A DNA stretch of 64,000 bases from Diplosphaera chodatii. Its lineage: Eukaryota > Chlorophyta > Trebouxiophyceae > Prasiolales > Stichococcaceae. Position numbers and translations under genes: made by a program. The notes beneath the pieces are model-generated. The model was not told the origin of the DNA, ran no database searches, and saw only the letters and a list, made by a program, of their open reading frames with translations. Shown piece by piece: positions 36,480-48,828 of the stretch. The DNA lies in NCBI GenBank assembly GCA_032358165.1, contig JAALGY010000008.1, positions 1,178,001 through 1,242,000 on the forward strand, read 5' to 3'. Position 1 is the first letter of the stretch. Each line of letters begins with the position of its first letter.

Positions 36480-39405
36480 GCTGACTGGCGGTACCCTGCC
36501 AAGCCATAGCTCTCACCCGACTCCACTGGGCGCCGTGTGTCTGTCTCAACGTCACTGATGTTTGGCAGTGGATCTGCAGGCTCGCTGGCCGGCACAGCAG
36601 AGGGCTCAGCCCCATTTGTGGGCAAGCTTTTAGCAGGCCAGGGGTCAGCCGCCAAGCCACAGCCAGATGAAGGCAGTTCTTCCGCATGCCCATCGGTGTC
36701 TGAGCCATACCCTGCCTCTGCACGCAGCTGGAGTGTGGCCGCAGCGTTGTGACTATCTGCATCTGTTGAATCTGTTGCAGCTGCCGCTGCCAGCGCTACT
36801 GACCCATCATCGGCCACCACCTCCTCTGACCGGGGCTTGTCCACACCCAAGGTTGCACTTTCCTCAGTTGAAGCACCACCACCTTCTGGCACAGCCGCAG
36901 CTTCAGTCGTAGAAATTCTCGGCTGCAACAGCAGGTGGCCGCCAAGATCGCCTGCAAGAAGGGTACTGGGCTCCAGAGCCGTCATGTTGCAGCTAGCTAG
37001 TGCACTGGGGATTAATGGCCAGGATGTCTGGGGGCTCATGTGCTTGGAATCTGTCAAGCCAGCTCTGCGCAGCATTGTCAGCAGCTGCTGCTGTCGGTGT
37101 TGCAGGGGTCTCACCATCAGCGAACTCTGCTGGTCCTGCCACTGCGCGGTCAGCAGCCCCTGCCTCGATCTCCTCTGAAGGTTCATCAGCAGCATCGACT
37201 GTACACTCGCCTGCGGGCACCATCCAGTCTGCCAGCAGCATCTCGTCTGCAGCTGCTGCTTCTGCGAACTCTGCTGCAGCATCATCGGCATCAAACGTCC
37301 AGCTGCCATGCGAACTGCTCTGCACAGCCTCTGCCGCGTCCTGCCTGTCAGCTGGATTGCCTGCGCTGCTCGGTGCTGACTCTACTGTAGTTGCTGCCCC
37401 ATCTGCCGCCGCCAGGTCTGCAGCTGTGGGTTCAACGCCGCCAATCGATGCGGCTTCGTCGCCGCTTCCCTGCGGCACGGCTTGCTGGTGCTCTGTGACA
37501 CGTGCGTCTGACTGAAGGTGTTGGTGAGCACCAGGCTGCGGCTGGAACACACTCGGCTCGGGAATTGCAGCATCGTTGAGCGCCCAGCTCACTTCATCAG
37601 CAGCAGCGGGCTCATCCGCATCTACTGGCTGATCCCGGCTGCCACCAGGTGCAACTGCATGGGACCCACGCCAAATGGCTTCAGCCTGTCCGGCCATATG
37701 GCTGTCTGGCATACTGCTGCGTCTGCCAGTCGCTGAGCTGTACGATGTATGCCGCCGGCTTGCTGCAGCACCGCCGCCTGACTGGATGTCCTCTGTTTTG
37801 CTTTGTCTGATGCCGTCCGATGCACATGGTGTGCGGGAACGAGACTCTGCTGTATTGCAGCTGTCGCCAGAGTGGTGCAAGCTGCTGCGCTCTGAGCCGC
37901 TGCCACTTCGCAGGGTGGTGCTCGAGCGGCCAGGACTAGCAGACTGCGAAGCGCCCTCCGAGGGCGCTGGCGACCCAGCAGCAGCAACCCTGTGCATTAC
38001 TGACATCGAGGCCTGGCTGCCGTACTCCAGCACACATACAATGTATGACACTTCGATCATGTATGAAGTTCTAACAAAGAACACAGGAGCCGTGAAAGAA
38101 TGTACACAGTGTGACACAGAGCAGCAGGACACCTCGCAGTATGTGCTTTTGGGTTCCGCCATCGCGCGGCCTTGGTGCCCGCGCGTCCTGTGCCGCCTGA
38201 CGGCTTTGGCAGCGGGGTTGCTGGAGGCTGCATCCAGCAGGGCCCTACATGAGGTTCTGCTGAGGTACCACATACATTCACTCAGCTCCACTTTCGCATC
38301 GGCATCGGCATGTGCAGGAGGGGTTTACAGCTGTGCTGCAGTGCGCAGGAAGTTTCCAGGTGAGCTGCTGTGGCTCACTATCGTGTAGGCGCGCTTGGCA
38401 GCGGCCGCCTGCTCGTAGATGCGCCGGAGGCCCTCCTCCTCGGCGCGGCAGCGGGCCTCGAACTCCCGTGCCAGCTTCTGATACAGCGGCGTGCCAGGAC
38501 GGTGCTCTGCCAGACGGAACTGCAACCAGTGCCAACACTTCCATCATCCGTGCGCCCCAAGCTTAGCACAACCAGCAGGCATACTGAGCTCATTGCTACG
38601 TGGCGCGCTGACTTTTAGACATGCGCAGGTGCTCGACGACTTCAACTACCTCGTGCATCTGCATTGCGCGAGCCAGTCGGGCCGCCTGCATCTCCGCATG
38701 TTGCTTCGCTCGCGCCTGCGCCCGCGCCAAGCCCCTCGCTGTGCGATCCTCGACCTGGCGCTGCTTGGCCACCTTGTCCTGCTCCTGCACATGCAACATA
38801 TGCTGGCACGTGCCATGCTGGCTTGACACGCGCGAGACAACCAGATTCAGCATTGCATTGGAAACATGTCAAGACGGAAGGTGTGCTTTGGATGTTGGCT
38901 GGGTGGATGCACTCGAAATAAACCAGCTTGGATCGTTGCTTCAAGTCTACCTCGCGTTTTGCAGCCTCCTCTTGCTGCCTGGCCTGCCGTGCTGCCTTGT
39001 CACTGCGGTGACGCTGCCGCCTTTGCACCTCCTCTGCCGTGGGCACCGACACGTCGACAGCCGGCGGCTTCTGTGCTGGTGGCGCAGCAGCCGCACTCTG
39101 CCATCCCCTGTACATGACACCGACAACGTAAGGAGTTACCTGCAGGGGTGACACAACATTCGTGCACGAGCTGTGCACAAACCTCTCGAGTTTGCGCTGC
39201 TGCTCCGGAGACAGGAAGCGCGGCGGAGGCGGCTTCCAACTCAGTATTTCTGCTTCTGTAGGCGCTTTGGCGTCGATAGGTCCCCAATCCACGGCCTCCA
39301 TGCCCAATATTGCTCGTGCAGCCGTGTTCGATCGATCCGAGACGGACTGCACAAACTCGTTATGGAGCACGATGTCGCGGCCAGCAACGCTGCTTTGATG
39401 TCGCG
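35927..39405 (-). CDS. Coiled-coil protein with long acidic Ser/Ala-rich C-terminus, function unknown
   Basis: Supported exons (5' to 3'): ~39405..38951, 38784..38650, 38519..38379, 38012..~37030, ~36920..35927. The N-terminal half is charged and helical (PTAEEVQRRQRHRSDKAARQ; RAQARAKQHAEMQAARLARAMQ; TPLYQKLAREFEARCRAEEEGLRRI). The C-terminal ~650 residues are low complexity, rich in Ala, Ser, Asp and Glu, include a run of about 14 Ser from an AGC repeat, and end DTDSSWDDY. The reading frame changes near 37000, where I could not place the intron. The split into one gene rather than two rests on an in-phase join (38379 to 38012). A cytoskeletal or ciliary role is conceivable, but nothing shows it. 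The true start codon is not fixed. Confidence 0.55.
36440..36477 (+). repeat. (CTG)n trinucleotide repeat
   Basis: About twelve CTG units on the plus strand; on the minus strand they read AGC and encode poly-Ser in the acidic protein. Likely length-polymorphic. Confidence 0.9.
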
Positions 39406-39507
39406 ATCGTTGACTGTACAGTCTGCAAGCTCATGTGCTGTAGTGCGACTGACTCCGAGGCCAGTTTCACAGGAACTTGTCGGACGGCTGCAGGATACCT
39501 GATAAAA

Positions 39508-39512
39508 TTACA
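39508..39512 (-). terminator. Polyadenylation signal TGTAA of the MTP gene
   Basis: About 160 bases past the stop, immediately upstream of the next minus-strand gene. Confidence 0.6.
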
Positions 39513-39672
39513 CCAGAGTGATCAACCCCACCTGGGGTAGAACGCAACCTGCTTGCTGCTGCTGAAAGTGTGTGCTCAGTTGAGTATCAAGCACATCATG
39601 AAGTGTCCTACGCTACATCAAGATGAACTCAAGATCCCCAAACATATCCCCATGCTAACGGCAGAGGCTGTA

Positions 39673-42359
39673 TCAATCAGCTAAGCTTGGCGGCAGCCGT
39701 GTCTGGCAGCCATAGCCATGGCCCTCGTCGCAGATCTGCATACGCAGTACCAGTAACGTGGGGCTTGGGCACCCATGCACGGTAGATGCTCATCGCACAG
39801 TACTGGATACGAAACTGGCTGCACCATTATATAATTCCAGGCATACTCTGTGAATAGGGTATGCCTGCTGTGCCTGCTGAAGGCACGATACACTGCATCC
39901 AGAAGGGCAACAGAAGTGGCGCACCTGGATGGTGGTGTGCATAATGCCCATGTCCCGGCAAGATGTTGTGACGTCAGCCAGTACCCGCCCCGGATCCGCA
40001 TCTACATGCATGAAAGAGCATGCAACAGAATTGCAACCAGCATCACAGAACCTTTCACGCACATCGCCCAAAAGTAGCATCACTGCGACCACCTGCCAGC
40101 TGCACCTCGAAGGCCACTGAACAAAGGGGTGGTACCTGACTGCACTGTGACGTGGGCTGCCAGCAAAGGGATCGACGGCTTCAGCCCCCACACGTGCAGG
40201 TCGAACACCGACTGCACGCCTGGCACCTGCCAAATGCATGGACCAGGTGGGTTCGGACACTCAAACAGGAGGGCGCTAAGAATGCCAACCTGTGCAAGCA
40301 GCATGAGGTGCATTGCACCTGCATCAGCTTGGACTCAATGGATGCCACGTCCAGATGCCGAGGCACGCGCTCCATCAGGATGTCCGAGATATCCTGTGAC
40401 CAGTGTGCCATCTGCTTCAGGACAATTTGCGGCACCTGACCACATTACATCGACAGGTATGCATGCGGACATGAGGGTAGCAGACTGCACAGCAGTCTAC
40501 GTGGCTGTCACAGCATGCACTGCACGAGCAGCTGCGGCCCAGGCTGACCTGCAGGATCATGCGCGTCGTCCACAGCACCAGCAGCGCAAAGACGAAGGTG
40601 CAGATGGGGTCTGCCAGCTGGAACCGCGGGTCGTCCTAAAGCATAACACACAGCAGCAATGGTTGGACATCCCACCACACCTTTGCTTGAAGTTGGCGCA
40701 GCAGCTGCGGCAACACGGCAGCCGATTGGCGATGATTAGATATAGCACAGCAAGTCACGTGCTGACCTATGTGCTTTCAAGTACGATGGCCCAACGTGAT
40801 AGCAACAGAGCTGCACACCTGCTTCCACCATATCAGGGCGCCGGCGGCGGCGACGCCGATCGACTGCACAAGGTCACCGATGATGTGCAGCACGGCGCCC
40901 CGCAGGTTGATGTTTCCGCCGTCCCCACCCTCCCCGTGCTCATGGCGGTGGCCATGGCCGCCGTGGTCATGGCTCTGGCTGTGGCTGTGGCCAGCATGGT
41001 CATGCTCGTCATGGCTGGGGCCGGCCGGCTGCGAGACGGGCAGCATCGCCTCCTCGTCGATGTCCTGCCCATGGCTGTGGGCATGACCATTGCCTGCGGC
41101 CAGCCACATCCCGTGTTGAGTTGGTGTGACCGCCCTCAAAGCGGTGTGGAGCAGCTTGGTCATCACAGACACCTACAGTTTCGTGTCGTCTGCTAGAGGC
41201 TGCCGCTTCACGAGCAAGATACGATAGTGCCACTGGTGCAGGGCTGGCGCACCCTGCAGGCTGCTGCTGTGCGCATGCGCGGGCTCCTCGGCGGCATGCG
41301 AGTGGCCGTGGCCGCCGCAGCCGGCCCCCTCGCCCGGCCCGTGGCTGTGCCCCACGTGGCTGTCCAGCACAAACAGGTTGACCAGGTTCACCGCACACCC
41401 CGCCAGCGCCAGGAAGAACATGACTGCATGCAGCATGACGTGTCATCACGCATTGCCAACAGATACGGTAACATGTTCGGCTAAGTCAGACATGATGCAG
41501 CGGTGTCTACTGCACGAACCGTTGAGCAGGACAGCAACATCATGAACGCGGTGCTGCATGAATTACCTTTGCCGTTGACGTGGACGGGGTGCATCACGCG
41601 GTCGATGGCCTCGTACACCAGGATGCCCGTCACCAGCCAGATGCTGAGCACCGAGGCCAGCGCCCCCAGGACCTGAGCATGGGGATGACTCGCCTTGCTG
41701 AAATCCATACCTCAGCAAAACCAGGACAACAGGATACCGACCCTTCAAGGTGGTACACAAAAGGTCAAGGCGGTGTCTTCAAGGTTTTCCACGGTCACCT
41801 CCACTCTGTGATAGCCGAAGGTATGTGTGGTGCGGCTCTTGCGGGCGGCGTACCAGCCTGCCCACAGCGATACCCCGAAGCCGCTGACATCTGACAGCAG
41901 ATGCGCCGCATCCGTCATGATGGCCAGGCTGCAACCGAAAAGCGTGAGTTTTGGAGAGGTTCAGCCCTGTCGCAGAAGGTGAGCCACAGTAGGATGCATT
42001 GCAATCATGCCGCAAAACCCCACCTGTTGGCCAGAATACCCCCAACAAACTCGATGATCATGAAAGCGAAGCAGAGCAGCAACGCTACCGTCAGCTTCCA
42101 TTGGACCTGCACGCAATTGGAGCACCATCAGCGCGATGCGGCGTTGCCATGTGGCCATGCATAAGTTTCAAGTGGGCGCCCAAGGCTCTCGCGCCAGTGC
42201 CGCCAACAGCAGCACATGTAACAAGCGCGCCTTCTTTGCTGCTCGTTCGTCGGCCTGCTGCACGCCTTCGGCAAGGATGCAGGTCGACGCTGCCGTCTTG
42301 TCTGTAAGCAGGAGGTGGCAGGTTGACAAACATGAACTTTGACCATGACCGACCTTCAT
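39673..42359 (-). CDS. MTP: CDF/MTP zinc transporter with His-rich loop
   Basis: Zn2+/H+ antiporter of the cation diffusion facilitator family, probably vacuolar. Exons (5' to 3'): 42359..42216, 42106..42024, 41928..41799, 41672..41567, 41423..41253, 41093..40819, 40635..40549, 40435..40319, 40226..40136, 40001..39925, 39735..39673; 447 residues. Motifs: FVGGILANRSLAIMTDAAHLLSD with the metal-site HxxxD, FGYHRVE, LVTGILVYEAIDRV, a cytosolic loop with many HSH/HGH/HDH repeats (exons 5-6), LRGAVLHIIGDLVQSIGV with the second HxxxD, and the C-terminal VFDLHVWGLKPSIPLLAAHV domain. The His-rich loop matches plant MTP1 and suggests zinc specificity and sensing. TTACA at 39508..39512 marks the polyadenylation signal, only ~100 bases upstream of the coiled-coil gene. 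Confidence 0.95.
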
Positions 42360-43206
42360 GCATTGCCAGGAAACGTAGTGCCAATGGCCATATCCTATTC
42401 ACCTATCGTTGGGCCCAGCAGCGGCTCTAGCGCCTCACTGCTGGGCGGTGCAGCAGCCATGCTGCTGTGCACCAGAAACCTGAGCTCCGTAGACCGCTTG
42501 GCCGGCTGGCCGCACTTACATATGATGGACACACCCCTCAGCTCGACTCCAGATTAGCAAGACAATACGCAACACGAAGCGCTGCAAATGAGACAAGCTG
42601 AACCTGCCAAGCGTGATGGCAAGATGGCCAGCGTCTGCCAGCAAATGCTGACTCATCGAACACTCGCGGCTTCGGCTGGTCAGCACTGGCCTCCCAGCGT
42701 TCTGACACTGCACATGCATACAGCGAGGAAGCAAAGTGGTCGTCCGGCTGAGCGTGCTACCGATGGCGGTGTATCATGCAACATGATTTCATTCATGGTT
42801 CTGCACTCATGCTTGCCGCTTGCTTTCGCATAGGAGGGAGTATCAAAGTATGTTGAGGGCTAGGCAAGCCTGATTCGAGGTATGTTCGCAGCGTCTGCAG
42901 CAGGCTTCAGGGCTCTTCACACGTTGTGTCCGGCCTGCTGCGGCAGCTCTGCAGCTGGCCCGCAGTCCCACAGGCGGAAGCGTAGCATCAGTTTTGGAGC
43001 ATGTCATACATGTTGATCGTCTAGCTGTGCGGGTCAAACGGCATCCTGGAGACACGGCCGTCTCTGGGCCCCGCTGGGCATGACTGGCTGCTCTCCATAG
43101 AGGACACAGAGGACGGCGCAGGTCCTGGCCACCTGAGGCATCAGCTTGCAGCCAGCCAGTAGGGCCGTGAGCCTCTGCCGATTTATATATCCACTCAGCA
43201 GCAGCC
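42360..43206. promoter_or_regulatory. Divergent promoter region, MTP / PEX5
   Basis: 847 bases between oppositely oriented starts. Open frames on both strands (e.g. - 42843..43328) show no motif; no exon supported. Confidence 0.45.
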
Positions 43207-46200
43207 ATGGCGATGCGGCAGCTCGTCACGGGCGCAGATGCGTGCGCACCTTCAGATGGCTCTGACGCTGGCCCAGCAAATGCCGCTGCCGCACTGGCAA
43301 ACCAGCTGCTGGGCATGGGCAACGACAAGACGCAGGAGCGGCTGCATCAGGTTGGAATGTGCAGCACAAGCATAGGCACAGGCAGTGTATCGCAGAGTAA
43401 AGCATAAGTTGCAGGCATCATGTTTGCATCGGGCCGCTGTGCCTCCAGGGCCGTATTGCCATTGACATACGACATACCCGCTGGTGCAGCTTCCACAGTC
43501 GAACCTGCCGTCGATCACGCCATCAGCGCAAGGGCCTGTGCATACGGCTTCGGTAGCGGATGCAGTCAGTGCAGTCGTCGATGACGGTGAGTGCATCGTG
43601 TGCAAATCTGACACACCCTCCCTGGCATTGTGCATGTGCCAAGTATGCTGACGACTGCATATGCGACATAGGTGGCTTTGCGCGGCAGTTCGAGGGCGCA
43701 TGGGGGCGCCCCACGGGCCCCTCCAGCCTTACAGACGAGTTTCTGCAGCAGCAGCATGGGCAGCAGCGGCCGGGCATGCTGCCGCCACTGCCGCAGCACC
43801 TGCAGCCTGGCTTCCCGCCCGCTGTGCCGCCTGCGCTCGGCCCTCAGGGCATTGCCAGCCAGATTGCGCAGCCCTTCCTGCAGGTGGTCACCAGTGCACC
43901 TGCAGGCTTGCAGAGGCAGCGTCCACACCCCTGCTCATTGACACGCTGAAGTCGCGACCCTGACGCTGCATGTTGCTGCTCGCCTTCACACCCTGGGCGG
44001 GACAGATACATGTGACGGCATAATGTGCCGTTGGTGTTTGCTGCCAGGCGTTCATGGAAAGCGGCAAGGTGGGGATGGACTACCACCCGCTGCGGAGCGC
44101 GGAGGCGCGCATGCCCATTGAGGACCAGTGTCGTGTGCGCGACCGTGCAACGATCATGTCACGCCACATCTTTGCCAGCCGTGGCGAGGCATTCGCTGAC
44201 GCCCAGGTTGGGGTCCCCCTGCACAATACGCAACTGCAAGCAGCAGTGTGCATGAGATGCTTGTACTACATGGTACTAACATGTTTTTTTGAAACGGGTT
44301 GGTGAGATCTGCAGTGAGGGTACATACATGCGCGGCATGCAGGTTGCAAAGCTCCTCGGCTCGCTTAATATCGACCCGGCTGCGCTGCCAGCCAACTGGG
44401 AGGAGGTGTACAGGTGCAGAGGTCATGCCCGGCAGCTGAACTTTGGAGCTGCACACGCTGTTGGCGACCACATGCAATGCTCAGCAGCAACAAAATGTGA
44501 GAATTGATCTGTGCTACAGGGCTGGTGGCGCTGGCCCAGCTGCGGAATTGGCTGCGGCGGGCCAGATGGTGGCAGCGCAGCGCCCTGCTGCCGGCTGGGC
44601 TTCAGAGTTCCAGCGCATGCGGCTCGATGAACAGCCAGATGCCCAGTCAGTGATGCCACTTACACGGTTGTAGTATCACCTTAACCAGACATTGCTGCTG
44701 AGAACGCCAGTCAAGCTGCACGCATCATGCAATTGGTGACCCTGTTGAATGTTGCAGGCAAAGCAATGGCTGGCATGCAGAGTTCCTGCAGCAGCAGAGG
44801 CAGCACCAGCAGCCGTCAGCGCCAGCGGGCTGGGCGCAGGAGTTCGACGAGCAGCAGGCAGGCGCAGCGGCAGACTGGTCCGCAGAGTTCAGCACCCAGC
44901 AGGTCGGTCAGGCAGGCGCTTCCCAGCTGCAGCCCGGGATGTTCTGGCTGCTGCCGCACATCGTAAAGCTGAAACGACACGACAGATTGTCACAATTTGT
45001 TCAAGTTGTTGAGCCGGGTGCTGATTTACCGCAACAATGCAGAGCTCACTGACGGGCGTGATGCTCGGTGCGCAGGATGCTGCCTCGCTGGCCGACGGGA
45101 CCGCGGCGGCCACACGGACCAATGGGGACATGCTGGAGCACACGCGCGCCCTGGAGGCGACAATGGCGTCGAACAGCGACCCCAAGTTCAAGAACTCCAA
45201 GTTCCTGCAGTTCCTGTCCAAGATGACTCGGGGCGAGGTCATCCTGGAGGACAACCAGGTGCGAGGTTGTATCGTACGCGGTAGCCGTGCAACCCTCAGA
45301 CCACAGGTTGAGGCCATGGCTGGTGTTGGCATGCGGTAGCTTTGCATGCTTGCAAGTGATGCCAGCTACCGTCGCTGCAAGGGCCATGCCCCATCATCAT
45401 CATCCCCCGCCCCGTCTGCAGCGCTCCACGTCTTCTGTGGTTGGCAGGAGGTGTCAAGGGCCCAGGACATCTGCGTTCACTCCCTCACGTGTGCGCAGGT
45501 CAAGGAGGTGCCCCCGGAGCACAGGGCGGCGCAGTGGGCGGAGGAGTTTGACGCGCAGCCCGGCGACAGCTGGGCGTCCGACTTCCACAGCGGCCAGCAG
45601 CGGCACCAGGGCAGCGCGCAGTCCTGGGCCGCCCAGTTTGACGCCGGCCAGCAGCAGCAGCAGCCGCAGCCGCGGCCCAGCGAGCAGTCGTGGGCCTCGG
45701 AGTTCACCCAGCACGAGCGGCCGCCAGCTTTTGCGACCCCGGCAGCTCGGGATGCGTCTGCAGCTGAGACGGATGCCATGGCGGCAGCGTCACAGCAGGT
45801 ATGCTGCTTCCCGGCAGTCTGCACCCTGCCAAGCAAGGGGCTGTCTAGGGTGCAATTTGCCCTTCGAATTCTTGTTGCCAATGCTGTCATATCCTGGCTC
45901 CCAGCTGGGTGCAGCAGGCATACCAATGGTTCTGGCAGAGTGATGGTAACTTGGTGCTCAGGACTGGGCGGCCGAGTTTGGGCAGGACCGCCTGGCAGAG
46001 GGCGTCGACCGCTGGGCAGACAGCTTCGCCAAGGACATGGCAGGTGGGGTGTTGCCTGCTCTGCTGGTGGTGGGTGTCTTCTGTACCCCTTGCTGTTCGC
46101 CCGCCTGAACCGCATCGTCAAGGCTCAACGCATTCCCTCACGAACTGCAATATAGCAAGGCATGGTATGCCACAGGCTGCGTGAGTCTGCACAGCTGCAT

Positions 46201-48558
46201 CTGTGCAAGAGCCCGCAGTTGTACATGGAACAAGTCCACAGCTGCGTCTTGCCTGGTGCAGGTGATGTGGAGAACTGGGCGGAGCAGTTCAGCGGCGACC
46301 AGTGGGCGTCCGAGTTCGCGCGCGCTGCCGGGACGGCCGCCGGGGTGGGCGGGCCCCGCACCCGCCAGGAAGGCTACCAGTTTGCGGCCGACAACCCGTA
46401 TATGGACGACGCCAGCAGCTATGCCAAGGTCGGCTCAGCGATGCAAGCCTCCTGGGCTGGCAAATCGAGCAGCTGTGTGCTGCTGCTCTCAAGTGACCGT
46501 CATAGCAGGGCTGATAGGGGCATTTGTGGACTGCAGTGTTCACGTGCATAGTCCCTTAAATGCACCGTAGCACAGTGCCACAGGGCAGGAGGTTGTCTGC
46601 GTGAGTTAGCACAAAAAATTCCACCAGCGGCTGCACCACGAGCTTGGGCAGCACCGGGCGCACCCAACTCCCTGTGTGGTCGCCGCAGGGCAAGGAGCTG
46701 TTCCGGCGGGGCGTGCTGTCGGAGGCGATCCTGGCGCTGGAGGCGGAGGTGCGCCGCAGCCCAGGCCACACCGACGCCTGGCGCCTGCTGGGCACCGCGC
46801 ACGCCGAGAACGAGGACGACGTGCAGGTGGGCCTGTACCGGAAGCCCTGCAGCAGGCTGGTCGTCCGTGCACCGCTGTTGGCTGTGGTGTCCATGTGGCA
46901 GGGGGTGCAGGGCGGGGTGGGCATCGCGTCCGCACCTCACATGGGGGCTGTTCAGACTGCCGCCTGTGGGCGGCCGTGCACGTGTCGTGCTTCTGCTGGT
47001 TCTAGGACGTCCGCTGGGTGGCCGTCTGCAGCAAGGCGGCAGCGCTGCAACTGGGTTGGAGCCCGGCCCAGCTGCTGCTGGTGCTGGCTCTCTGAAACAG
47101 TTGCAAGCGTGGCGCTGCCAATATACTGCAGGCGATCGCGGCGATGGACGCGGCGCTGCGGGCGGACCCGGCGGATGCGGGGGTGCTGCTGTCGCTGGGG
47201 GTGAGCCACACCAACGAGATGGAGGCCGCCGAGGCGCTGGGCTACCTGCAGCGCTGGCTGGGGCAGCACCCGCGGCACCGCGCCTCGGCCACCGCGCCCG
47301 CGCCCCCCGACGCCTCGCAGCGCCACTCGCATGTGGTGCGCGCCGCTGCAGGGGGGGCGACACTGCATGCCATGCTGTGCTCTGGCAACACTGCTGCTCT
47401 GTGTGCCTGGTTGGTGCCAAGGGCTACTTGGCAACGCCTCGCAAGCAGAGGCGCGCCCAAAGGGTTGCGACATCACAATGAACATATGACGTGTGCAGGT
47501 GCGGCAGTTTGAGGCGGCGGCGGCGGCGGCGCCGGGCGATGCGGACCTGCAGGTGGCGCTGGGGGTGCTGCACAACCTGTCGCGAGACTTCGGGCGGGCG
47601 GAGGCCGCCTTCCGCGCAGCCCTCGCGCTGCGCCCCTCCGACTACAGCCTCTGGAACAAGCTCGGTGCGCGCTCGCACCCACTCGGCAGGGGTGCAAGTG
47701 TGTCAGCCCCAGAGCGAGTAGTTGCGCTCTGTGCCAGTGGAGCGCTGCATCCGTATGTCGCATCACAAGCTGGAGGATTGCCAGGGCGCCGGTATGCAGC
47801 CGTTGCCAGACATCACTGAGACCGACCAGCTGTATCAAGATGGCAATAGCATGGTGCATCAACTGCCTGGACACTGTCACCCTGCTCCAGGCTTCGTCGT
47901 GCGGCGAGCGCCCGGCTGCAGCTGCTCCTACTGACATGCTGCCAGCCCTGCAGGCGCGACGCTGGCGAACGGCAGCCGGTCGGGCGAGGCGGTGGCGGCG
48001 TACCAGCGGGCGCTGGAGCTGAAGCCCAACTACATGCGGGCGTGGGCCAACATGGGCATCAGCCAGGCGAACCTGGGCGCCTACGACGCCTCCGCCCGCT
48101 ACTACATCCGCGCCCTCGGCCTCAACCCTGGGTGAGCACCACGCCCTGCCCAGGCTGATGTCAGCCAATCGAAATCTACTCGTGCATATGGGGCATGCAC
48201 AAAGCGTTTTGACAAGGTCCTCGACATCGACATTCTCTGTAATGGGCTACACCTGGTGGCATCCTAAATTGACAAGCGTGAACAGGTGTCGACCACTGCA
48301 CCGCGTGCATAAGCAATCCGCAGGAACCCCACAGTACGCATGTAGCCGCAATGTTATGGGGCAGTGGATTTGCCAAGCAATATGCCACAGTCATGTTGCC
48401 CGACACTAAAGCTAGTAGTGGCGCTGCCTTTGGTCAGGGCCGAGGCGGTGTGGGGCTACCTGCGGACGTCATTGTCATGCTCTGGGCGCCTGGACCTGAT
48501 GCCGCTGGTGGATGGTGAAGACTTGGAGGGCTTGCAGCGGCAGCTGCCACTGCAATGA
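43207..48558 (+). CDS. PEX5: PEX5, peroxisomal targeting signal 1 receptor
   Basis: Cycling import receptor that binds SKL-type signals and docks at PEX14/PEX13. Exons: 43207..43350, 43490..43586, 43672..43883, 44048..44206, 44343..44413, 44520..44645, 44758..44902, 45043..45258, 45499..45798, 45962..46043, 46262..46428, 46689..46826, 47132..47332, 47499..47664, 47954..48131, 48438..48558; 840 residues. N-terminal Cys13 is placed like the conserved ubiquitinated Cys. Exon 4 (CRVRDRATIMSRHIF) matches the PEX7-binding region. Twelve WxxxF motifs follow (WASEF, WHAEF, WAQEF, WSAEF, WAEEF, WASDF, WAAQF, WASEF, WAAEF, WADSF, WAEQF, WASEF). DPKFKNSKFLQFLSKM is a family signature. The C-terminal TPR domain (exons 11-16) includes AENEDDVQAIAAMDAAL, SLGVSHTNE and YMRAWANMGISQANLG. 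Confidence 0.95.
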
Positions 48559-48765
48559 CCCTTGGACAGGCCAGCAGCACCTCCATAGCAGGCATCACCA
48601 CACCGCCTCTGTATTGTAGATGTAGTCATGGGCGTGTTAGGGGTTGGACCATCAACACCCAACCGTTGTTGTTACATTTTGGTGGCCTGCTGGCAGCTAG
48701 GTGCCAGCGCATGGGTCGAGGGTAGATTGGGCCATTGTCAATATCAGGTGAGCACACTGCCAAAG

Positions 48766-48770
48766 TTACA
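48766..48770 (-). terminator. Polyadenylation signal TGTAA of hslU
   Basis: 59 bases past the stop; hslU and PEX5 converge here. Confidence 0.6.
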
Positions 48771-48828
48771 ATGGTACACTGCCTCGCATGCTCCGCTCCC
48801 AGATGGTCCTCTAAGGACACAAGCGCCG

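Noticed and set aside
35952..37515. Plus-strand Ser/Ala-rich frames (185 and 171 codons)
   Set aside because: Antisense to the acidic low-complexity minus-strand protein. Repetitive codons open several frames; the minus strand continues a coiled-coil gene in phase and has its own TGTAA signal.
39108..39139. Apparent 32-bp intron in the coiled-coil gene
   Set aside because: Too short for an intron and the frame is open straight through, so it is treated as coding.
47007..47063. Possible extra PEX5 exon (DVRWVAVCSK) between TPR exons
   Set aside because: Joining exon 12 directly to 47132 gives the contiguous TPR sequence AENEDDVQAIAAMDAAL expected for PEX5; inserting this piece breaks it.
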